From: Lepidostoma basale
Lineage: Eukaryota; Arthropoda; Insecta; Trichoptera; Lepidostomatidae
Direction of reading: 5' to 3'
DNA: 64,000 bases
NCBI GenBank assembly: GCA_022606425.2
Contig: JAHDVF020001229.1
Span: forward strand, 1,178,001-1,242,000
Under the pieces are notes generated by a model. The model was given only the letters and a program-made list of their open reading frames with translations, was not told the DNA's origin and ran no database searches. A program made the translations under genes and the position numbers. Below, in pieces: positions 9,757-19,689 of this stretch. Position 1 is the first letter of the stretch; each line of letters begins with the position of its first letter.

Positions 9757-10254
9757 AATTGTATCTCAATAGAGACGAAGACGCAAACTGGAAACTGAAT
9801 ATGGATGATCAAGGTGTTTACAGGACTTATGACCTGTCATTGGTTGGGTTAAGCGCACGCTTTATGTAATTACAACATTCCCCATTCCACCATTGTTATT
9901 ATGATCATGCATGATACATTTTTGGAAGTTGTATATATACTCCAAATCCATACCTATCTTCACGTGTCAGTTCCAGTCAACCATCTATGTAGATTTGATT
10001 GTACTAATTAATTTTTTAAGATTAATCTATACAATCCACCCACTAACGCCATCTATGGAGAATGATTGTTTAGTATTTAGCAAACTACTTTATTAACACA
10101 ATGCGAAGAGGCTACCGCCTCCTAGCGCACTGTTTTAGAAGTGATACTCCAGGCGACTTAACCCAACCAATGACAGGTCATAAGTCCTGTAAACACCTTG
10201 ATCATCCATATTCAGTTTCCAGTTTGCGTCTTCGTCTCTATTGAGATACCATTA
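9757..10254. mobile_element. Foldback element with TTGTATCTCAATAGAGACGA arms
   Basis: The left arm starts at 9757 and the right arm ends at 10254. Arms of about 140-150 bp share GACTTATGACCTGTCATTGG and GGGTTAAGCGCACGC. The ~200 bp core includes ACTAACGCCATCTATGG and GAGGCTACCGCCT, shared with the longer copy at 61114-61761. It carries no hammerhead core and no coding capacity. TIR length and palindromic ends suggest a MITE or foldback DNA element, but the class is unassigned. Confidence 0.7.
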
Positions 10255-10347
10255 AAAATTTGAATTAACCACCCACAGGTGAAAATCCAGGATTCGTATA
10301 CAGATATAAGTATACATTTCACAAATATTAAAAATAGTTATAACATC

Positions 10348-10592
10348 AATTGTATCACAATAGAGACGAAGATGCAAATTGGAAACAGAATATGGTTGAT
10401 CAAGGTGTTTACAGGACTTATGACCAGTCATTGGTTGGGTTAAGCGCACGCTTTATGTAATACAACATTCCCCATTCCACCTTTTTTCTTATGACCACCA
10501 TGTCTGACAATTTTTTGGAAGTTGTATATATGTTTATCTCCAACACCACCCTTTACATGGTAGTATATTCAATCTACACACTAACGCCATCT
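10348..10592 (+). mobile_element. Single arm of the TTGTATCTC foldback family
   Basis: The plus-strand left arm runs from TTGTATCACAATAGAGACGA through TGTCTGACAATTTTTTGGAA, then ACACTAACGCCATCTAT. No opposing arm follows. A second copy sits just 90 bp upstream (9757-10254). Confidence 0.65.
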
Positions 10593-10599
10593 ATATCAT

Positions 10600-11130
10600 A
10601 TTTCCATCAGCCATAACAGCTTATAACATATTTCAAATGACTACATCGTTAGACACTTCAAATCAAAGAATCTTCGTTGGTGTTAAGGAGTCTCGGATAT
10701 TCATGTTTTTATTAAGCGACCGTACACGATTAGTCGAGAGATTATTGCAGGTAAGGTGGGAATTATTGCAGGCCTTGTTTAATATGTATAGCATAAACAA
10801 CGGAGCGGTAAATATTGACTCGGAGTAACACTAAGCCCCCGTACACCGTTACTGGGCATTGTATGAACTCCTGCGGCCTGTAGGCCTGCACACTCTCGGG
10901 CGCTGGCGCTGGTCGGGTGCATTATGTCAACAGTGACACTGCCACTGTAAAGCAATTTCACCATTAAAACGCGAGCATAAGCATATTTGTACTCGGCGTA
11001 GAGAACTTTGCAGTGTTAGTACGGATCGTAAACCTTTTCATATAATATTTTAAATTACGCTAATAAAAGTATGCAAGAAAAAAATCTATAAAATTTGATA
11101 CATAAAAAAGTAGCAACATACCGCATATTG
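10600..11130. other. Stretch without recognised genes
   Basis: A segment richer in G+C at 10830-10940 carries short overlapping frames on both strands with no recognisable domain. No repeats were identified. Confidence 0.35.
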
Positions 11131-11134
11131 GCCC

Positions 11135-11805
11135 TACTAACTAACTAACTAACTAACCATCACGCGGTCTCCCCGAAGGGGTAGGCAGAAAGAAGATATT
11201 GTCATGCACGCGCGTCGATTTCTCTGACTCTTCACATGGCCGACATTTAATATTTGATTTATTTGATCGTCCCACGTTTTCCTCGGTCTTCCTCTATTTC
11301 TGGTTCCATTTACATTATTAACATATAGTTTTATTACCATTCTTTCTTCATTCATTCTTTCCATATGTCCAAACCATCTTAATTATCCTTTCATTATTTT
11401 GTTCATGACACCATCATTCGCACCGCATTCACTTCTTATATTTTCATTCGACACTCTATCATACACAGAGTATCCACACATTCGTCTAAAAGATCTAATT
11501 TCTACTGCATTTATTCTACTTTCATACTTCTTTTGCCAGTTCCATGCTTCGCTTCCACACATAAGGGTCCGTAGATGAACACCATTGTGCACTGCCATTC
11601 TAGCTTTTTTGGATAGGTTTTTGTTTGCGATGACAACTTTAAGTGCACCATTTACTTTGTTGCCTGCCCCAACCCTTCATTCAATATCCCTCTCCACTCG
11701 CCCATCTCTTGTAAACATACTACCTAAATGCACGAACTCAACTACTTGCTCCAAATTTTCACCATTCACGCTAATGTTGCAGACTGTCGTGGTTTCTTCG
11801 GATAT
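11135..11805 (-). pseudogene. L1f LINE 3' fragment with TTAG tail
   Basis: The tail (CTAA)n is at 11135-11155. The minus strand runs from the 3' end inward: RGRPRKTWDDQINQILNVG, MERMNEERMV, SNENIRSECGANDGVMNKIMKG, RSFRRMCGYSVYDRV, AWNWQKK, and the GAGNKVNGALKVV region to about 11805, where the domain (VFVYLG-like) is cut. There is a deletion of the [12 protein letters not shown] block near 11195 and frameshifts at 11200 and 11385. It is similar in sequence to 34838-35690. Confidence 0.8.
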
Positions 11806-11829
11806 AGAGTTTTATGATAATGTAATGAT

Positions 11830-11995
11830 TTTATTGTAATTTGTTGATGGAAGTTCATTTTTATAATTAATTAAAAACGATGTTTTTGAAATAACTACTT
11901 CCTTTTTTGTCATTAATCACCTGACGGGATGGCATGCCAGCTAACGAAACCGGTCGCTGTCGAAATAAAAGCAAGTAGAAGAAGTTAATAATAAT
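11830..11995 (+). mobile_element. Fragment of the CCGGTC hammerhead foldback family
   Basis: TTGATGGAAGTTCATTTTTA, then AAACGATGTTTTTG, then GAAACCGGTCGCTGTCGAAA match 50230-50575 and 26500-26745. The hammerhead block reads CACCTGACGG...AACGAAACCGGTC (11928-11965) with a disordered stem II, so it is not functional. Confidence 0.5.
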
Positions 11996-12120
11996 AATAA
12001 TAATAATATGCTAACTTTTACAGCACCGTTTTTGTGATGTAATCACCTCAAGGGCGCATTAAGACGTGTTTTTAATCTAAATGTGAACGCTGCATCTGAT
12101 TAATATTCGCGATCGATTAG
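11990..12120 (-). mobile_element. 3' end of an (ATT)n-tailed LINE/SINE
   Basis: (ATA)n at 11990-12007, then ACAGCACCGTTTTTGTGATG and AAGGGCGCATTAAGACGTGT, parallels 20740-20820 (ACAGCGCCGTTTTCGTTAAT, AAGGGCGC) and 53020-53110. Read on the minus strand it is a 3' UTR with an (ATT)n tail. No coding part is retained. Confidence 0.5.
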
Positions 12121-12369
12121 AAAGTTAAACATCGTTTTATTTCGTTACCATTTAAAGAGTTTTATCTTTCAGAGAGGGGCTTCGTAGGAATCAAGGCCGT
12201 AATTGTTTATTATCTTTCATCATTACTGTAATATGTTGTATTTTATATTCGAGAGTTTCTTTCAAATAAATAACTTTATTCGAATAGCTTAATTAGTTAC
12301 AGTCCGTTTGTATCGCTTCAACTGGGCTTTCATCAAGATCGTCAGATCATTTGCATTAGTTTATTTAGA

Positions 12370-13180
12370 ACAACAACCAACAACAACAAACCATCACGCC
12401 GTTTCCCCGCAGGGGTAGGCAGAGAGAATGGACCGCCACACTACTCTATCCTGGCACACCTCTCTAGCTTCCTCCACATTCATACATCGAGTCATACACG
12501 AACGTCGATTCTTCCGACTTCTGACATGACCAACCTTTAATATTTGATTAATTTGGTCATGCCATGTTTTCCTCGGTCTACCTCGACTCCTTACTCCATT
12601 TACATCGTTAATGTATACTTTTTTAACCATTCTTTCTTCACCCATGCGTTCCATATGTCCGAACCAACGCAGCGAATCTTTCATTATTTTGGTCATAATA
12701 CCTTCTTTCGCTCTACATTCCTTCCTTATATCAGCATTTGAGATTCTGTCGTACATCGTTCTACCACACATACGTCTTAGGGACCTCATCTCTACCGCAT
12801 TTATTCTGCTCTCATCTTTCTTCTGCCAGTTACATGCTTCGATTCCATACATAAGGGTTGGGACCAGAACTCCATTGTGAACGGTCATTTTCGCTTTCAT
12901 TGATAAATTCTTGTTTCCAATAACTACTTTTAAAGCTCCATTCACTTTGTTACCCGCACCAACTCTTCTTTCAACATCACATTCGGCCATCCGCTGACCT
13001 AAACATGCTACCTAAATACACAAATTCCCTCACCTGTTCCAAGTTCTCTTCATTTACACTTATATTATAATACAAATTGTCCTTTCAAAAACTAACACCT
13101 TTGACTTTCCGACATTCATCATTAAATCGTTCGACTCCAAGACTTGTAATTCGTCCGCACTATCCGCAACAAGAAAACAA
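12370..13180 (-). pseudogene. L1f LINE C-terminal coding region with GTT tail
   Basis: The open frame 12394-12990 (minus, ~198 codons) reads MAECDVERRVGAGNKVNGALKVV, LMYGIEACNWQKKDESRINAVEMRSLRRMCGRTMYDR, LRWFGHMERMGEERMVKKVYINDVNG, RGRPRKTWHDQINQILKVGHVRSRKNRR and [18 protein letters not shown] frameshift near 12990 separates it from upstream thumb sequence (VFVYLGSMF-like, 12990-13150). The 3' end is the complement of ACGGCGTGATGG followed by (GTT)n at 12370-12388. This is the region after the reverse-transcriptase palm of an RTE/CR1-like LINE. Catalytic YADD is not included. It is an inactive remnant. Confidence 0.85.
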
Positions 13181-13469
13181 ACGTAACTAAAATGTTGACG
13201 AGAACTTAGGTTAGAGTCTAAAGAAAACTTTTCGTATTTAATATAACATACTTGTTGCAACGAACACGGGACGTGTAAATTATCGACGAACAAACATATT
13301 TAGTTAGCAGTATCAATAATAAGCGGCAACGTTATGAGATTTAATTTACACCTAGTTTGTTATACCCGGTGATGGAAAATTTCCCGCCCTCTCTGTAATA
13401 TTGCTTATGAGTAACTAAGTTTACAATATTCTCGTACTATCATGGATACTCTTGAATCTTTCTAAAACA

Positions 13470-13562
13470 TTAAATGAAGATAATCAAATGATTTTACTGA
13501 AATCTCTTCATGGAAGTTCATTTCAAATAATTATTAAATAAAACGTGTATACTAATTAAATA
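13470..13562 (+). mobile_element. End fragment of the CCGGTC foldback family
   Basis: CAAATGATTTTACTGAAATC and GGAAGTTCATTTCAAATAAT match the outer ends at 50240-50300 and 26700-26760. There is no ribozyme block. Confidence 0.5.
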
Positions 13563-13985
13563 AAAATTTCGTGCATCTTCTACATTCATACATTGTATCA
13601 TGCACGCTCGTCGATTTTTCCGACTTCGAATGTACCAGTCTTTTCATAATATATAAATTTGGTCATGCCATGATTTCCTAGGTCGGTTTCTATTTCCTTT
13701 CACACTGCTTGTAAACAACTTTTTAAGCATTCATCTCAAATCGGTTTGTTCCACATGTCCAAACTATCCTTTTTTAATTTTACTTATGATGCAATCATAT
13801 GCCTTACATAATGTAAGTTACATTTCTTCCGTATTTCGTCTTTCGGTATTCGTACATCCTTTTAATTACGTTAAAGACTAACTAACCGACTAACCATCAC
13901 ACCGTTTCTAAAGGGGTAGGCAAAGAGGATGAACCGCCACACTTCTCTGACCTAACATGCCTTTAGATATTCCTCTACTTTTATA
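13563..13985 (-). pseudogene. Two decayed L1f LINE 3' fragments
   Basis: 13566-13862 carries, on the minus strand, worn versions of the MTRCMN, WHDQI and FGHVE blocks. 13876-13985 is a separate 3' end with a short CTAA-type tail (ACTAACTAACCGACTAACC) followed by TTTCTAAAGGGGTAGGCAAA. Both are full of indels. Confidence 0.6.
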
Positions 13986-14362
13986 TATTATTATTAATGG
14001 TCCTTCTCAACATTGACAACAGTCACTTCAAAATAGATAATAAATATTGATATCATAAATACTATATGTTAAAAAAATTGGTTTATGCGCAGAGAGATGA
14101 CGAAAGGACATATATTATTGTTAATGGTCCTTCTCAACTTTGACAACAGTCACTACAAAATAGATAATAAATATTGATATCATAAATACTATATGTTAAA
14201 AAAATTGGTTTATGCGCAGAGAGATGACGAAAGGACATATATTATTGTTAATGGTCCTTCTCAACTTTGACAACAGTCACTACAAAATAGATAATAAATA
14301 TTAATATCATAAATACTACATGTTAGAAAATTGGTTTATGCGCAGAGAGATGACGAAAGGGC
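13983..14362 (+). repeat. Tandem repeat, ~127 bp unit, three copies
   Basis: AATGGTCCTTCTCAAC recurs near 13996, 14124 and 14250, giving units of 128 and 126 bp. Copies 2 and 3 are nearly identical; copy 1 differs slightly more. Each unit ends in TTATGCGCAGAGAGATGACG. A satellite-like array. Confidence 0.85.
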
Positions 14363-14720
14363 AAATTATCAATATTCAAATAACAAATTTATAAGGTTTC
14401 AAATGTTATGTGCATAATTCTGCACAAGGGGTCTGAAAGGGATAGAGTTTAATTGAATTTGTAATGCACACCGTGAGTGTATGTTCAATAAACGAGATAC
14501 GTTATATCGTTTTCCATATAATTTCTGGAGAGATGGCGGAAGGAAAAATAATTAAATTTCAAAAAACAATTTTATAAGGTTTCAAACGTTATGTGCATAA
14601 TTCTGCACAGGGGGTTTGAGGGGGTTAGAGATAAATTGAATTTGTAATGCACACCGTGAGTGTATTGTTCAACAAACGAAACACGTTATATTGTTTTCCT
14701 TATAATTTCTAGAAGGCTCG
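14363..14720 (+). repeat. Tandem repeat, ~183 bp unit, two copies
   Basis: ATAAGGTTTCAAA...GTTATGTGCATAATTCTGCA starts at 14391 and 14574. Both units share AATTTGTAATGCACACCGTG and a TTGTTTTCC...TATAATTTCT end. The boundary element GAGAGATGGCGGAAGG resembles GAGAGATGACGAAAGG at the end of the 127 bp units, so the two arrays may be related. Confidence 0.8.
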
Positions 14721-14724
14721 GAAT

Positions 14725-14985
14725 AAAATAAGTCTCTAGATTTTGCTTGGGGTATTTGAGTGTTATTTCCATGGCATGTGTTGAAGTTAAATGATTGTTG
14801 AAGTTAAATGATTTCACGAGATATTTAATACATTTGATCTGCATCTCCCATCTGCTGCGGTTGCCTCTGCCCATAGCTCCCTCTGGCTACTTTAACTTTG
14901 TCCGTGAGTCGGTAACTCGTGCAAATTTAATATTATGCATCGTCTCGTTTAGCATCTAATTCAAATCAAATGTTAAACTAAACAT
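14725..14985. other. Unassigned stretch
   Basis: Contains a short direct repeat (GTTGAAGTTAAATGATT at about 14782 and 14798). No gene or known repeat recognised. Confidence 0.4.
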
Positions 14986-15064
14986 ACATATGAGTAAGCG
15001 GCTCATGTTAAAGGGGTATTTCAAGTTGCGTAGTTTTAGATTATTTTTGAACAAGGTTATTTCA

Positions 15065-15510
15065 GGTTATTCCCTTATGTATGGAAGCGAAGCATGGAAC
15101 TGGCAAAACAAGGATGAAAGTAGAATAAATGCAGTAGAAATGAGATCTCTTAGACTAATGTGTGAATACTCTGTGTATGATAGAGTGTCGAATGAAAATA
15201 TAAGAAGAGAATGCGGTGCGAATGATGGTGTCATGAACAAAATAATGAAAGGATTATTATGATGGTTTGGACATATGGAAAGAATGAATGAAGAAAGAAT
15301 GGTAAAAAAATTATATGTTAATGATGTAAATGGAACCAGAAATAGAGGAAGACTATTAAATACGAGACGAATAAATTGCGAAAAAACTCTATATGATAGA
15401 ATACTGAGTGAAGAAATAAGGAAGGGATATGAGTAAAATTAAAAAGGATCACTTAGATGGTTTTGACATATGGAACTAATGGAAGAGAGAAAAATAGAGT
15501 GTATTATTTT
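15065..15510 (+). pseudogene. L1f LINE C-terminal fragment
   Basis: Plus-strand frame within 14990-15262 reads LMYGSEAWNWQNKDESRINAVEMRSLRLMCEYSVYDRVSNENIRRECGANDGVMNKIMKG, then a stop replaces the serine codon. WFGHMERMNEERMVKKLYVNDVNGTRNRG continues to about 15357. From 15358 a second, more diverged copy restarts earlier in the protein (TRRINCEKTLYDRILSEEIRKG...SLRWF), so two fragments are joined. There is no 3' end. Confidence 0.75.
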
Positions 15511-15675
15511 TCCGAACTATGATCTATCATTTTATTATGATATATAAACCAAGAAAATAATTTCATATAAATAATCACGAGTTAGAAATTTAGTAGACTA
15601 TGTCTTTATGAGGCGAAACTAGTTTATTAACGAAAATTTAGGACTACATGGATTATCAGCAGTTTTTTTTATTAA

Positions 15676-15949
15676 ATATTACTGTTAAAAATTATTATAC
15701 CTACTGTTATAATATCACAATTTATTTTTATTCACTGAGAATGTCGCGACAGCTGTTTCGCCAACCGATATTGGCATCATCAGGTGTTACAAAAAACTTC
15801 CAGCTGTTTCGCCAACATCGGTTGGCGAAACAGCTGTCATGATATTCTCAGTGAATAAAAATAAATTATGATATTATAACATTGTTATAAATTTTAACAG
15901 TAAAAATGTTGAAGTGTCATAGTGTTTCGGCCAAAACAATGGATTATTA
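15676..15949. mobile_element. Hammerhead foldback element (GCCAAC family)
   Basis: Arms share TTACTGTTAAAA, AATATCACAATTTATTTTTA and ATGTCGCGACAGCTGTTTCG. The family tail with TGTTTCGGCCAAAACAATGG ends near 15949. The minus-strand hammerhead at 15744-15790 is intact. The plus-strand partner lacks CUGAUGA because 15801-15836 is a tight palindrome of CAGCTGTTTCGCCAAC around ATCG. Confidence 0.65.
15744..15790 (-). ncRNA. Hammerhead ribozyme motif, intact core
   Basis: Minus strand: CTGATGA (15777-15783), stem II GCCAAT/GTTGGC with loop ATCG, GAAAC (15755-15759), helix III ACA-GC-TGT, C17, then GCGACAT. Helix I near the core is weak (C-G, mismatch, C-G). Confidence 0.6.
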
Positions 15950-16044
15950 AATATAATATAACATACGTAAATTTGTATTTTAATCACTTTATTATTAACA
16001 ATTCTTCAAGTGTCTTTTGAAATAGTTGTAAATATTAAAGTGGA

Positions 16045-16210
16045 TTAATCGTATCTCAATAGAGACGAAGATGTAAATTGTTTTTTGGGAAACAGAATAT
16101 GGTGGTCGAGGCGTTTACAGGACTTATGACCTGTCATTGGTTGGATTAAGCGATCGCTTTATGTTAACAACATTCCCCATTCCGCCCTTCTTACGAACAT
16201 ACCACGTCTG
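16045..16210 (+). mobile_element. Single arm of the TTGTATCTC foldback family
   Basis: Starts TAATCGTATCTCAATAGAGA and continues through GGTGGTCGAGGCGTTTACAG, ACCTGTCATTGGTTGG and CATTCCGCCCTTCTTACGAA. No opposing arm is adjacent. This is the subfamily with 'GTCGAGGCG' also seen at 17337, 23607 and 63737. Confidence 0.65.
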
Positions 16211-16214
16211 ACAA

Positions 16215-16645
16215 ATATTACAGTGGTTTAAATACAAATTTACGAGTGTTAAATTATATTTTAAAAATATTAATTCATATTTCTATGATGTTATTTTTTG
16301 CTTGTACTGTCATTAATTTTCATTTTGATATGTTTATTTAATTCTACTACATTATAAACAAGACGAAAAAGTTAAGTGTAATTTATATATGATGTTTTAA
16401 TCCAAACACAAATATTTACTTAAAATATAATTTAATAAATTTGATACGTGTAACATTTGCAAGAAGCTCTAGCAAATCAAGTTCACATTTCTATCATACG
16501 TAATTACAGCAGCTGTATCTCATTGGTAGGTGGGTGTAGAATCTGGTTAAATAGCTATCAGGTTCCTTTAAGGTCATAACATTTATTATGGCACTTGGGG
16601 TTTCCATACTTTGACAAATTGAACAAAATGATTTTCATCTAATTT
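16215..16645. other. AT-rich stretch without recognised features
   Basis: No gene or repeat identified. Confidence 0.35.
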
Positions 16646-16647
16646 TG

Positions 16648-16921
16648 AAATACTCTTATAATATTCGTACACATCACAATTTATTTTTATGAGATTTTCG
16701 CGACAGCTTCTTTGCCAACCTTATCGACATCATCGGGTGTTACAAACAGGTGGTTTGTTATATTTTTTGAAACACCCCATAATGCCAACTTAGGTTGGCA
16801 AAACAGCTGATGCGACAATTTCGTAAAAATCAAAAATTGTAATACGTATAATAATAGTGTTTCAAAATTAAAACATTTATGGTTGAAGTATTATACTGCT
16901 ACGGCCAAAACAATGGATTAT
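16648..16921. mobile_element. Hammerhead foldback element (GCCAAC family), decayed
   Basis: The left arm motif (minus, 16697-16745) has core CCGATGA and GAAGC. The right arm (plus, 16780-16830) has GCCAAC/GTTGGC and AAAACAGCTG without CUGANGA. The tail ACGGCCAAAACAATGGATTA ends it. Both ribozymes look dead. Confidence 0.55.
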
Positions 16922-17111
16922 CTGATTTGTTTATCGCTTATTATAACAACAAAAAAACTTTAATGATAAGATTCGGATTCAGGTTAAAATATATCAACCT
17001 TTTGTTTAAATTTAAATTGCTATGAGTATTTGAGAACTTTATCCGATGTGCAATACCTCGATTTGTGTACATTTAAAATTTTGTTAAATTTAAAATCTAG
17101 TATAAATTTTG

Positions 17112-17160
17112 CAGTTTGACCGGTTTCGGCAGCTTGCTGCCATCTTCTGGTCAGAAGTGC
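17112..17160 (-). ncRNA. Hammerhead-like motif (GGCAG family), one core change
   Basis: Minus strand: CAGAAGA (17143-17149; U4 replaced by A), stem II GGCAG/CTGCC with loop CAAG, GAAAC (17123-17127), helix III ACCGGT, C. A truncated relative is at 50965-51005. The surrounding repeat carries CACTTGTGTTTAT. Confidence 0.5.
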
Positions 17161-17336
17161 GAGTGCCCCAGAAGTGGAGTGTCGAACATAAACACAAGTG
17201 GAAGCACACTAAATACAAAATAATAAAGAAATATTGTATGCGTTTTTTTGTATAATTAGTTTTTTGAATGGATACAAATACTAGTACACAAATACTGAAT
17301 TTTACCCATTGCGGGTTAATCATTTTTAATGATTTA

Positions 17337-17560
17337 TTGTATCTCAATACATACGAAGATGTAAATTTTTTTTTAACAAAATATGGTAGTCGAGGCGTTT
17401 ACTTGGTGGTGGTCGTAAGAAGGGAGGAATGGCGAATGTTGTTAACATAAAGTGATCGCTTAACCCAACCAATTACAGGTCCTGTAAACGCCTTGACTAC
17501 CATATTCTGTTTCCAACAAAAAAATTACATCTTCGTCTCTATTGAGATACAATTAATCCT
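17337..17560. mobile_element. Foldback element of the TTGTATCTC family, compact
   Basis: Near-complete inverted repeat: left end TTGTATCTCAATACATACGA, right end CTTCGTCTCTATTGAGATAC (to 17553), meeting near 17420-17440 with almost no interior. Upstream CCCATTGCGGGTTA (17300) is also found upstream of the 61114 copy, so that flank may be part of the element or a shared target. Confidence 0.7.
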
Positions 17561-17659
17561 TAAAAAAAAATTGTTTTCATTATTCAAAATGAACTTCTAC
17601 CAATAAATATAAATTTAAATTATTATATATTTGAAATTTAAAATATTGGTAAAGATGGA

Positions 17660-17882
17660 CACGTGGATACACCGTCCGTGGCACGAGACTAGCATTAACA
17701 TTTCCAATGCAGCACCTAGTATTAGGCTCGGCATTACTTAAAGTACCGGAAGTATTGGAGACACGTGAGACCGCACGGTGCCCGCGGCCAAACGGGTTGA
17801 CGCTTATTCCATAATTGTCGGTAGCGGATTCCACAGCCGCTATCTTAATCCGACCACTCGCCTCCCGATGGTGCATCAACAT
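17660..17882 (-). CDS. Unassigned possible coding segment
   Basis: A 100-codon open frame on the minus strand (17580-17882) whose first ~75 codons lie in sequence of clearly higher G+C than the flanks. I recognise no domain and no repeat copy elsewhere in the window. It could be an exon, a domesticated or mobile-element piece, or chance. Function not assignable. Confidence 0.15.
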
Positions 17883-18059
17883 ATTAAGAAATTAATTATG
17901 CGCTACTGGACCACAAGGGAGAGATTAATCCTTTGCCTGCGAGGGATGTTCTGCGAGAATGTTTTAAACATCAATTATAAAAACTAAAAGCTTTATTGAT
18001 TCGTACCTTATGCTCTTAAACGACATGATGGTTTGTTTTGTCTAAAAGTCGTGATAGTT

Positions 18060-18480
18060 AGCCTTATTCTATAAAAAAATCTTCTTTTTCTTCCTTATTG
18101 TAGACCTATGTGTGTCTGTTCACCAGAGGGTTGCTCCTCCTGTAAGGAGGATTCCCAGCTGTCCTTCCATCTTTCAGGATGTCTTCTACGAGGACGTGTC
18201 CCGTGAGGTTGATTGTGTAGTGCAATATAGGGGAGTCTGGTGGTGTCCATTCTTTTGAGATGACCGTACTAGTTCCCCCTTCACTGTCTACCCCATCTTA
18301 TAATATCGTCAACCTCACATATCTCTCTTATTCTGGTGTTCCTCACGTGATCTCTTAGTGTCTTGCCTGCTATCGTCCTCAGTGTCTTCATTTCGGAAAT
18401 CCTCAAAATTTGTTTGGTCCTTACTGTGTCTGCCTGTACTGTGTCTGCCCATACTGTGTCTGCCCTTACTCCATTTTATA
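18060..18480 (-). pseudogene. LINE C-terminal region with GAA-type tail
   Basis: Minus-strand frames read RISEMKTLRTIAGKTLRDHVRNTRIRDICEVDDI, RWGR, YGHLKRMDTTRLPY, PHGTRPRRRHPERWKDSWE, typical of LINE proteins after the reverse transcriptase. The 3' end is a (GAA)-rich run (complement at 18068-18095). Similar to 36721-37065 and related to 4425-5003. Broken by stops. Confidence 0.65.
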
Positions 18481-18549
18481 ATATTTTACCAATAAATAAA
18501 TAAATAAAATTACTTATACATATCTGCGAATAGTAAACTTATGTTACTA

Positions 18550-18965
18550 TCTTCTTATTCTTCTGCCTGTTGTGGCCGTCCACTCCTGGACGTAGGCTTC
18601 CTCTCATATTTTCAACTCCCTTCTATCCTGAACGATTCGCATCCTGGCACTTCCCGCACTCTTCCGAATATCGTGGCGCCAACGCACCTGTAACTCGCTA
18701 TGACTTTCTCGGGCACCAGCACAGCAATCGCCTTGTCCACTTTTTTCATCTGGGTCTCGAGCGACGTGTACCGCCCAACGCCACTTAAGGGTTGTGGCCA
18801 ACTTGATGACGTTGAAGACTTTTATCCTGTCTCGTATGTCCTCATTTCTGACTCTGATACCCAATATAGACTGTCTCCATTGCTTTTTGTGTGACTCTCA
18901 GCTTATTGGCACTTTTGTGACATTGTGACCGTCTCAATATTATACATGAACACTGGCAGAACACA
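18550..18965 (-). pseudogene. LINE C-terminal region with GAA-type tail
   Basis: Minus-strand frame 18604-18864 reads GIRVRNEDIRDRIKVFNVIKLATTLKWRWAVHVARDPDEK...RWRHDIRKSAGSARMRIVQDR, the 'RIRNEDIR...AKLKWQWAGHVAR...RWTDDI' signature also at 55946-56335 and 59395-59760. A GAAGAATAAGAAG-type tail is at 18550-18565. Inactive. Confidence 0.7.
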
Positions 18966-18997
18966 GAAATTGAATACTCTCCTTTTTAACTATGTTT

Positions 18998-19155
18998 TGT
19001 TTTAAATAGTCCATTTTTTTGGCCGAAACACTATGATACCTTAACATTTTAAACTGTTAATGAATAAACTTTGTTTTTTGTATCACCATTGTATTTTATT
19101 TTACGCGACAGCTGTTTCATCAACCCATGTTGACATCATCAGGTGTTACAATAAT
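18998..19155 (-). mobile_element. Half of a GCCAAC-family hammerhead element
   Basis: Reads from the family tail (TTGGCCGAAACACTATGATA) through AACATTTTAAACTGTTAATG to the hammerhead block ending GGTGTTAC near 19150, with no opposing arm. Confidence 0.6.
19103..19150 (-). ncRNA. Hammerhead ribozyme motif, intact core
   Basis: Minus strand: CTGATGA (19136-19142), stem II GTCAAC/GTTGAT with loop ATGG, GAAAC (19114-19118), helix III ACA-GC-TGT, C17, then GCGTAAAATAAAAT. A distal A/T-rich helix I is possible. Confidence 0.6.
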
Positions 19156-19500
19156 ATATCAAATGTCAAATTTTCGTGATTTTTCGAATCTTTATGTGTA
19201 TTTGTCCCTATGTCAATTTGAATAATTTCTTTGATATAATTATGAAGTTTTTGCTGAAATTGAATTAGGTACCTAAATATTTTAATTAAAAGAACGGTTA
19301 GTTACTATTTTTAGGAGAAAATATTAAAGGTGGAAAATATAATAATAAAACAGTAATTAGAGGGAATAATTACACATAGTATAGAGTCAAAAACGATTAA
19401 ATTAAAAAAACGATAAACAATAACAGGAAGTACTCGTACATAGATTACATTAATAGGAAAGGTGACAAAAGTTTGAGGTAGTATTATTATTAATTTTTTT

Positions 19501-19687
19501 TAGCTAGATTGTACTTTTTTAGCTAGATTGTACTTTTTTTAGCTAGATTGTACTTTTTTAGCTAGATTGTACTTTTTTAGCTAGATTGTACTATTTTAGC
19601 TAGATTGTACTTTTATAGCTAGATTGTACTTTTTTTTAGCTAGATTGTACTTTTTTAGCTAGATTGTACTTTTTTAGCTAGATTGTA
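19501..19687 (+). repeat. Minisatellite, ten copies of a ~19 bp unit
   Basis: TAGCTAGATTGTACTTTTT is repeated ten times; the T-run length varies from 4 to 8 between units. There are no spacers and no CRISPR-like features. Confidence 0.95.
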
Positions 19688-19689
19688 AG

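Noticed and set aside
16045..16210. TTGTATCTC foldback arms as hammerhead carriers
   Set aside because: No CTGANGA/GAAAC pair with a stem between them is present on either strand; the CTGTCATTGG segment lacks the core.
19501..19687. Possible CRISPR-like array
   Set aside because: Units are directly adjacent with only T-run variation, there are no unique spacers, and the context is eukaryotic.
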